A stretch of DNA of 64,000 nucleotides, from the NCBI GenBank assembly GCA_029379385.1, contig CM055611.1, positions 18,050,062-18,114,061 on the forward strand, in the 5' to 3' direction. The DNA comes from Quillaja saponaria. Its lineage: Eukaryota > Streptophyta > Magnoliopsida > Fabales > Quillajaceae. The notes beneath the pieces are model-generated. The model did not search any database and was not told where the DNA came from. It worked only from the letters and a program-made list of their open reading frames with translations. Position numbers and translations under genes: made by a program. Within the stretch, counting starts at the first letter, position 1. Each line of letters starts with the position of its first letter. This document shows positions 56,628 through 64,000 of this stretch, one piece after another.

Positions 56628-57575
56628 ATCGAGAAATAGTCACACCTCCGAGAAAAAAAATGACAAGTAGACTAATAATAGGAAGCACGATAAAGAGAAT
56701 AACATTTTGCTAGTGAAATTTGGGAGTAGGATGTATTGGTGTGCTTAATTTGTGGAACACATTTAGAAGAAAATGTTGATATTTCACTTAGTAATTTATT
56801 GTTACCAACAAATATGCTATGAAAAAAAGTGTAGCAAAATCCTTCCGGAATGTGTCCACTCAAAGAATTGTATGATAAATTCAATTGATGAACGTATGCA
56901 TGTTCTTTCGGTATGTTGCTGCTCAGTTTATCGTGGCTGAGATCCAAGGACACTAAGAAACCTAGTCCAGCAGGTATCACTCTAAAGATTAAGTTATAAC
57001 TAAGATCCAAATATTCTAATTTAGTTATATGAAAAACGGTTGAAGGGATTTGACCAATTAGATTGACAACCTCCAAGGAATTGATCCATTGAAGTTGTTG
57101 GAACTCAAAGTCCAAATTAACAAGCTTCTTCAAATTCTTAAGTAGAGATATAGCTAGTTCACCTGTAAGATGATTACCAGATAGGACTAGATAAGTGAGC
57201 ATCAGAATCATATACCTATTTTGGAGGAATACTCCCCCTAAGTACCATTTCAGACATATCCAAAAAGACTAAATTGGGGAAGGCAGTGAAGTTCATCTTC
57301 CCCCACTTATTTCTCACATAAATTACATCAGATGGTGGAGATATCCCTATAATGCTTCCTGCAGCGTTGCACTCAATACGGGCTATTCGCAATGTTTTGA
57401 GGTGTTGTAATCAATATTCCACCACTCACTGTTGAACAAAGCCTTTGCTTCATCATCTAATGATGTTGTCATAATAGAACTTCTAATAGCACCTATAGCA
57501 ATAGCACCAGGACAAAAGGCAAAGATGGCCCATACTACTACCACTCAAACTGAGAATGGAGGAGGAGGATGACAT
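56628..57575 (-). pseudogene. LRR-RLK lacking its kinase, cut by a LINE (unit F)
   Basis: The start is at 57575 (MSSSSS-like). The signal peptide and N-terminal cap are recognisable but frame-shifted. The LRR region reads from about 57211 to 56870 (LTYLVLSGNHLTGEL, LSYNSLSGHIPEGFCYT) with internal deletions. The membrane segment at about 56650-56715 (LFIVLPIISLLVIFF) follows, out of frame with the LRRs. Coding similarity ends at the ISRY motif, exactly where the LINE tail begins (56627). The kinase is absent. Confidence 0.85.
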
Positions 57576-57777
57576 GCTTGATTATATTGCTTTCAATTCA
57601 ATGACAACTTCATGTTTATATTTACATTATTAATTGCTTTGTTTCTTTAAACTTCATAGCAGTGCATCACTAGCTAATTTGGCCGTGTAACGTGGGGCAG
57701 TACAATAGTCTACAAGTCAAAGTCCCACATAGAAAGGCAAAGATAGCCCATACTACGCCACTTTTGCTCTCTTTGTA
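57576..57777 (-). repeat. 5' flank of unit F, cut by the copia element
   Basis: The tatttacattattaattgctttg segment, catagcagtgcatcac, gtgtaacgtggggcagtac and aaaggcaaagatagcccata follow the order seen at 40905-41480. The match stops at the edge of the copia 3' LTR, near 57777. Confidence 0.72.
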
Positions 57778-57867
57778 TTGTAGCTTGAATGAATCAAATA
57801 CTACACTCATAGACTTTATTTATAATGTGGGACTACATTCTACATAACAACATAAACTATTCTAACA
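57778..57867 (-). repeat. 3' LTR of the copia element, shortened
   Basis: About 90 bases matching the 150-base 5' LTR (ttgtagcttgaatgaat, then aacataaactattctaaca). It lacks about 26 bases of the outer end and about 34 bases inside. Confidence 0.85.
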
Positions 57868-60800
57868 CTCCCCTTCAAGCTGGAGCATATATATTATATG
57901 TTCCAAGCTTGTTACAAATATAACGAATACGAGCACCCCCCAGAGACTTGGTAAACAATTCTGTCAACTGATCTTCAGATTTCACATATGTAATTTTAAT
58001 TGTATTATTCATAAGTTTTTCTTGAACAAAATGACAGTCAACTTCTATATTCTTTTTGTGCTCATGAAAAATGGGATTAGAAGCTATATGAAATGCAGCC
58101 TGGTTATCATAAAGGAGCTCTATAGGCTGTGAATGTGTGAATCCAAGCTTTTCCTACAAGTTTTTCAACCTAAACTAACTCCGCAGTAGTTTGAGTCACA
58201 GCTTCATACTTAGACTCAACACTAGACCTTGAAACAACAATTTATTTCTTACTTTTCCAAGAAACAAGATTTCCTCCCAAAAAGACAATACCTTGTAGTC
58301 GATCTCCTGACAAATGGACAACCAGCCTAATCTGCATTACTGTATCCCTAAATCAAAATTAAATTTTGGTTTTGAAACAAAGCATGACCATGGCAATGTC
58401 CACGACCCAAACTATGACCATGATTTTTATATATTAACCCCTTACCAGGTGCAGTTTTAAGATACCTCAAAGTACGAATAACTGCATTCTAGTGAGAAGT
58501 TCAAGGTTAAGTCATAAATTGACTAACCATACTAGTTGCGAAAGATATGCCAGGTCGGGTCACTGTCAGATAATTCAGCTTTCACACTAGACGTCTATGT
58601 TGTTCAAGATCTAATAATAGTTATCCTTCATCTAGTAAAAGTTTAGTGTTAGGATCCATTGGAGTATCAACAGCCTTTGACCCTAGCATACCTGTAGCAC
58701 TCAATAAATCAAGACAATACTTTCTTTGAGAAAGATAAATACCCTGTTATTACCTAGCAATCTTAATACCCAAGAAGTATTTTAGCTATCTCAAATCTTT
58801 AGTTTGGAATTTGGACTGCAAGAAAGATTTCAAATGTTGAATTCCCTGACTGTCATCACCTGTAATAACAATATCATCAACATACACAATCAATAATATT
58901 CTACCAGTAGATGAACTGATGGTAGAAAATAGAATGATCCACTTTACATCTCTGAAAACCAAAGCTCAGCACCACTTCACTAAACCTACCAAGCCAAGCT
59001 CTGGGAGATTGCTTCAAACCATACAAAGATTTCTTCAACCTACAAACTAGGCCAGCCTTCCCCTGAGTAACATACTCTGAAGGTTGCTATATAAAAACCT
59101 CTTCATCAAGGTCACCATGCAAAAAGGCATTTTTGATATCTAATTGATATAGTGGCTAATTAAATATGGTTGCAAGAGAGATAAAGACTCTGACTGAAGT
59201 AATCTTAGCAACAGAAGAAAAAGTTTCAGAGTAATCTACACTATAGACCTGAATGTAACCTTTAACTACCAAACGAGCTTTCAATTGGTCAACAGAGCCA
59301 TCAGGATGAACCTTCATAGTAAACACCCAACAACAACCGACAATAGACTTACCCAAGGGGGGTTTCACAAGTTACCAGGTATCATTATCCTTTAAAGCCC
59401 GCATCTCTTCATCTATAGCATTTCTTCACCCAGAATGTTTTAAAGCTTCAGACACAGAGTTAGGAATAGAAACACCAGATAAGAAGCAACTGGCAGAGCA
59501 CTAGAATCTGTCAGGATACTCTTGTCTACTTGGCGTCAAGTGTAAGCTTGTAAATTAGAAAAAGGTAGACGACTAGGAGGAATTAAAGGACGTTCAGTAG
59601 ACAACGGAAGAGGAATAAGTAATGGAATATCTGTTTTGATGTTTATAGTGTCATGTGAGTCAGTGTAGTATAGGGTAGATTCAAAAAAGGTAACATCTGC
59701 ATAAACAAAAAAAACGATTCAATGAAGGACTATAACATTCTCTATCCTTTTTGTGTACGAGTGTACCTAAAGAAAATACTTTTAATAAAACGAGAATCCA
59801 GTTTATTAATACCCTGAGAGAGTTGATACACAAATAGTACATAACCAAAAATGCGATGAGGTAAAGAAAACATAAGAGCCTGTGGAAAAAGTACAAAAAA
59901 GATAATTTTGTCATGAAGAATTGATGATGGCATTCTATTTATGAGATAACAAGTCGTAAGAACTGCATCACTTCAAAACTTTTTAGGAACATTCATCTGA
60001 CATAATAAAATACGTGTAATGTCTATAAAATGACGATTATTTATCTCGGCCACCCCATTTTGTTAGGAAGTGTGAGAGCAAGAAGATTGATGAATTATTC
60101 TTGAAGTAGTAAAATATTTTTTAGCATTGTCACTACAAAGTATCCGAATAGGAACATTAAACTAAGTTTTAATTTCAAAACAAAAGGCATTGAAAATAGA
60201 AAACAGTTCAGAACGTTCTTTCATTAAATAAAGCCAAGTCATCCTTGAAAAATCGTCCACAAATGTAACAAAATAACGATAACTCAATTTTGAAATGACA
60301 CGACTCGGACCCCATACATCTAAAAGAACTAACATAAATGGACTCTCAACTGTTTTATTAATACTGGAAGCAAAGGGAACACGAATGTGCTTACCCACCT
60401 TACACGACTCACATTCTAAAGAAGACAAATAACTTAAACTAGGAACTAACTTCTTGAGCTTTTCCAAAGAGGGATGATTAAGGTGTCAATGGATCTGGAA
60501 TGGTGTAACTATGGTAGAACAAGCTGTAGGAGATGGTAAATAACAACAAAATTAGAATAAAAAAGGGTAGAGCAATTTAAACTTTTAGTGAGTTTACTAA
60601 CAAACATAAGATTAAAAGACAAAGTAGGAATATATAAAACTGATGATATAGAAAGTCCCAGACTAGGTTCAGCAATACCTATTCCACTGACTATAGTAGT
60701 AGAACCATTTGCTAAAGTAACAGGAGATGATTATGAATCTTGCAAGTTAGTAAAAAGACTAGATGTACCTGTCACGTGATCAGTGGCCCCAAAATCAAGA

Positions 60801-62455
60801 ATCTAATGCCTTGAGGCTGAAGAACTAGAAAAGGAAACTATAAAATTACCTAACTGAGCAAGAGATGTAGTGGGAAGAGAAGCTTTCTATGCAGATTGTA
60901 ACTAAAGTAACTTAGAATACTCCTCCTGTGAGATAAAAATGTTGCCCACAAGACTTAAGTTATGAGGAAGTATATGCATTATTTGGAACTTTGTAAGGCT
61001 CACCATTTAACTTACAACAATACTCACGAGTGTGGTTATCTCAACCATAATAAGTGCAATGACAACTTCCACGTCCTCCACGGCCTCCTCTACCACCACA
61101 ACCACCTCTAGTAACACCATACCAAGTCCCATCATGCTACTAAGAAGACTAAATAGCAAGAGCAGATTTATCATGACTAACATCAGTACCAAGCGAGTAC
61201 TGAGATACTTGACGATAAACTTTAGCAAGAGAAGGAAGAGATGCTCCCACAAGAATCTATACCTTAACATGCTCATAATCAGAATGAAGTCTAACTAAAA
61301 AACTAAGAACCATAAGTAGTTCACGTTGTTCTTTTTGCTTTGCTATATCAGATGAAAGAGGTTGAATAATATTAAGCTCATTATAAACTTGCTGTGTAGA
61401 ACCAAAATAGTCAAAGAGAAAACCAAGTTGTTTGGCTTGAAAAAGACCACAAGTGACATCTTAATAGACGAGTCAAATTACTAGAATACATTGTTTTCAC
61501 AAAATTCTATGTTTCTTTGACAGTACAATGAGAACACACATCAGCAATCTGAGGTTCCATTGAATTCCATAAAAAATAAATAATTTGATTATCAACCTTC
61601 CTTTAAGCCTTAGCCTCTTCAGTAGCCTCCTTAGGAGGTTCAGATGTAAGATGGTTTTCATATCCTTGACCAATCAAATAAACTTCAACAACTCTATACC
61701 ATTGCAAGTAATTACTGTTATTCAACTTTCGAGCAGTAATTTGTGGAGGTAATATAGATTTAGAGTCCATACTTCCGCAAAAAGAAAAAAATAACAAAAG
61801 AAATAGAGGAGTGCCACAATAAATAGCTATTGAGATATGATGTTAAGATAAAACAGTCAAAAACAAATATCACAACCCATAATTAGTTAGAAAATACCCA
61901 TGTAAATTGCGTACAAGGAGGAGCAAGCTAAGAATCTTCCAAAAATACATCAAAAAAGTATAGAAAACATACTGAATCGAAGCAAAAACTGATATGGGGC
62001 TCCTGGAACCCAATCAGAGAAGAAATACCTCAAAATTCACATCACAAGCAGCTACACGGGCCAAAATATCTCTCTGCGAGTAGGCTTCACACGCGCTCAA
62101 GAACTCCTCTACAAGTGGGCCTCACGCACGTACAACACGTGTCTTTCTGCTGTGCTGCGCGTGGTTGTCATGCACCATCCATTGTAACGGCACGTGGGAA
62201 GTTGTTTCCCAGCGGCCTTCCTGCTGCCTATGGATTAGAGGCCACCGAGTCTTCCTGCAGTGGTGGATGACCGAAAAACAAGCTGGAGAATGGGCTTCTA
62301 AGCTAGGCAGCAGTGCTTATGATAATTTCATGAAAAACGAGCCGGATAATAGGCTTCTAGGCTAGGCAGCTACACTTATGATATAATTTGGAAAATTATA
62401 TGTGAGATGGTTTTATGTAAAGGTTAGGGTTTTGGACCGATTTGCTCTGATACCA

Positions 62456-62605
62456 TGTAAATAGATGTAAGAGAAAAGGGTTGTAGCTTGAATGAATTAA
62501 ATACTAAACTTATACACTTTATTTATAGTAAAAAGAAATAAAGAAAGTACCACATACAAGCAATGTGGGATTACATACTACATAACAACATAAACTATTC
62601 TAACA
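62456..62605 (-). repeat. 5' LTR of the copia element
   Basis: 150 bases with TG..CA ends (tgtaaatag... and ...ctattctaaca on the plus strand). It directly adjoins the tRNA primer-binding site at 62444-62455 and ends in RLK coding sequence at 62606. Confidence 0.9.
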
Positions 62606-62745
62606 CATCCAATACTAGGCCATTCATAATGGTTTGAGATGTGGTAAACACTAGTATCATTCCAACAATAACTATCGAGCAAAGCCTTTGCTTCATCATC
62701 TAAGGATGTTGCCATAGTAGTACTACTAATAGCAGCAAGGCAAAA
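62606..62745 (-). pseudogene. LRR-RLK N-terminal scrap (unit G)
   Basis: These 140 bases match the cap region of the paralogues: catccaatactaggccatt (reverse strand WPxIGC region), agcaaagcctttgcttcatc, and gatgttgccatagtag. Signal-peptide bases and the ATG are missing. Sequence jumps at about 62745 into the family's upstream flank (aatttcatgatttttagag). The left edge is the copia LTR. Confidence 0.85.
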
Positions 62746-64000
62746 TTTCATGATTTTTAGAGAGCAAATGGAAAAGATGAGTGGTAGAAAGAATGCATGA
62801 GAGACTAATGAGAGAAACCATACATGAGATAAATGAAAATATAATTGTTATTATTATTATTTTTCTCCAAACTTAATATACATTAGTAATTTTTATTTAA
62901 AATGTTAATGGAGTTAGTTTGGAGAAATTCATTATTGATATTTTGAAATTATGGCCGAAATTAATTTTAGGATGAAATTGCAAAATTGTGTTATTTTAAG
63001 AAAAATAAATGTAACATGTGACGTCCTATTTTTCTTTAACCATTTTCAATAAGTCTTTTAAGTTTATATTCTCAATAAAAATTAATTTTAAGATTTCTTC
63101 TAAATAAATCCTAAACTATAAATTGAAGTATTTTAATCTTTTCTTCTTCTTTTTTATATCTTTTTTATATTTAATTTTTAAATTCAAAATACTGATCAAG
63201 TGAAATTAGTTTTCAAAAAATTACATAACATAAAAATAGAAAGTTAATTCATTCACTAAATAATCAAATGGAATAATAAAGATTTCTAACTAATAAAAAG
63301 TTATCATTATGTCATTGTTTATTTTATTCAATTTGTTGTTAAAATATGTTCGTGATTAATTTAATGTTTTAATAATATTGAGAATCAGTTGGTATGCCCT
63401 AACAATACATCTTGGCTTTAAATCAAGACATATTCGTAGTTATCATGTTAACTTCATGGAAAAACTAGCTATTTAATTCAAATTTCAAAATTATTTGAAA
63501 TAATTAAAGATCATTGCTAATGTGATGGTATGTAAATTAAACTGTAATATATATAATTTTGCTTGATCATCATCAGAAATCAATTAATTTTCTTATGAAT
63601 TTCGTTTGTTGGATGATAATTTTATGCAATGAACACATTTATTGGTAGGCACAATTTATCCACAACTCGGCCATGTAACATTGGCAAATTGACTCGTCTT
63701 CACATTGAAAAGTCTATTCCCCTTAATTGCTGAATTGCTTCCTTTTCCCCTGTTCTTCAAATAAATAAAGAAAAAAAAATATCTGTAAGTTAATTGCATT
63801 AATAATCTCTAAGGACTCTTCTTAAACTCCAGATATTGAACTTTACTTTTAAAGTTAGATTAATAAATGAGTTAAGTTTAGTTTTTGTAAAACTCGATTT
63901 ATACATTCTCATGTTTTTCCTCTTCTATAAGATTAATATTTATTTCTTGCACTTTTCTTCTTCTAAAATGTTGATCTATTTTTGAATTCTCGTTAAAAAA
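62746..64000 (-). repeat. RLK 5' flank blocks to the end of the window
   Basis: 62746-63610 matches 50095-50920 closely (gagagactaatgagagaaacca, gttaattcattcac, tcaattaattttcttatgaa). From 63660 a second flank block follows, matching 34909-35200 and 35440-35510 (cggccatgtaacattggc-aa, tctataagattaatatt, tttttgaattctcgtt). No coding sequence lies here. The array may continue past the window. Confidence 0.7.

Larger units (their letters stand above)
57778..62605 (-). mobile_element. Degenerate Ty1/copia retrotransposon
   Basis: The element reads on the minus strand. The 5' LTR is 62456-62605 and the 3' LTR about 57778-57867. A primer-binding site complementary to initiator Met-tRNA (gctctgatacca on the plus strand, 62444-62455) adjoins the 5' LTR. 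A polypurine tract (57868-57880) adjoins the 3' LTR. The domain order is copia-like: gag start (MDSKSILPP, 61770), a decayed zinc knuckle near 61020-61055, protease (ILDFGATDHVT near 60775-60805, with Phe in place of the usual Ser of DSGA), integrase (60162-60467, LDVWGP and VDDFSR), reverse transcriptase (SLYGLKQSPRAW near 59000, YVDDIVITG near 58880) and RNase H (LVSWKSK near 58265). Many stops and shifts make it inactive. Confidence 0.93.

Overview
This window is nuclear DNA from a flowering plant, most likely a woody eudicot. It is AT-rich, its genes carry GT-AG introns, and its intergenic space holds LTR, LINE and small TIR transposons. The proteins are plant types: a plastid-targeted EPSP synthase, a Golgi-type UDP-glucuronate 4-epimerase and MIK2-like LRR receptor kinases. 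The species cannot be fixed from sequence reading alone.

Left part (1-35 kb): ordinary single genes. After an intergenic stretch with a decayed LINE remnant comes an intact eight-exon EPSPS gene (3779-10625, +) for the shikimate pathway. A MIK2-like LRR receptor kinase follows (13097-15395, +), broken by two single-base insertions. Two hAT-like non-autonomous elements lie behind it. The single-exon UDP-glucuronate 4-epimerase gene (18820-20127, +) makes UDP-galacturonate for pectin. On the minus strand are a glycosyltransferase pseudogene (24762-28345), with an in-frame stop and an RTE LINE fragment in it, and an intact eight-exon tRNA 2'-phosphotransferase gene (29039-34068).

Right part (34-64 kb): a decayed array of LRR receptor-kinase units on the minus strand, related to the one at 13 kb. 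Only the unit at 45660-48177 is nearly complete. The others are a kinase-only fragment (43 kb), an N-terminal fragment (49 kb), a multiply mutated copy (52-54 kb), a copy whose kinase is replaced by a LINE (56-57 kb) and a 140-base N-terminal scrap (62.6 kb). At 34.3-35.4 kb the two flanks of a unit are joined with the gene missing. Each unit brings recognisable 5' and 3' flanking blocks, so the array can be followed through its deletions. Between the units sit a complete non-coding LTR element with a 5-bp target duplication (36294-40566), a degenerate Ty1/copia element (57778-62605), a hAT-like copy, and a fragment of a replication protein A large-subunit gene.

Functionally, EPSPS (aromatic amino acids), the epimerase (cell wall) and the tRNA phosphotransferase (tRNA splicing) are independent housekeeping genes. 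The receptor-kinase cluster is a fast-changing accessory region. I found no new multi-gene system. The notable items are the traceable RLK birth-and-death record, the non-coding LTR element with its GAGCTC minisatellite, and several precisely dated-by-structure insertions.
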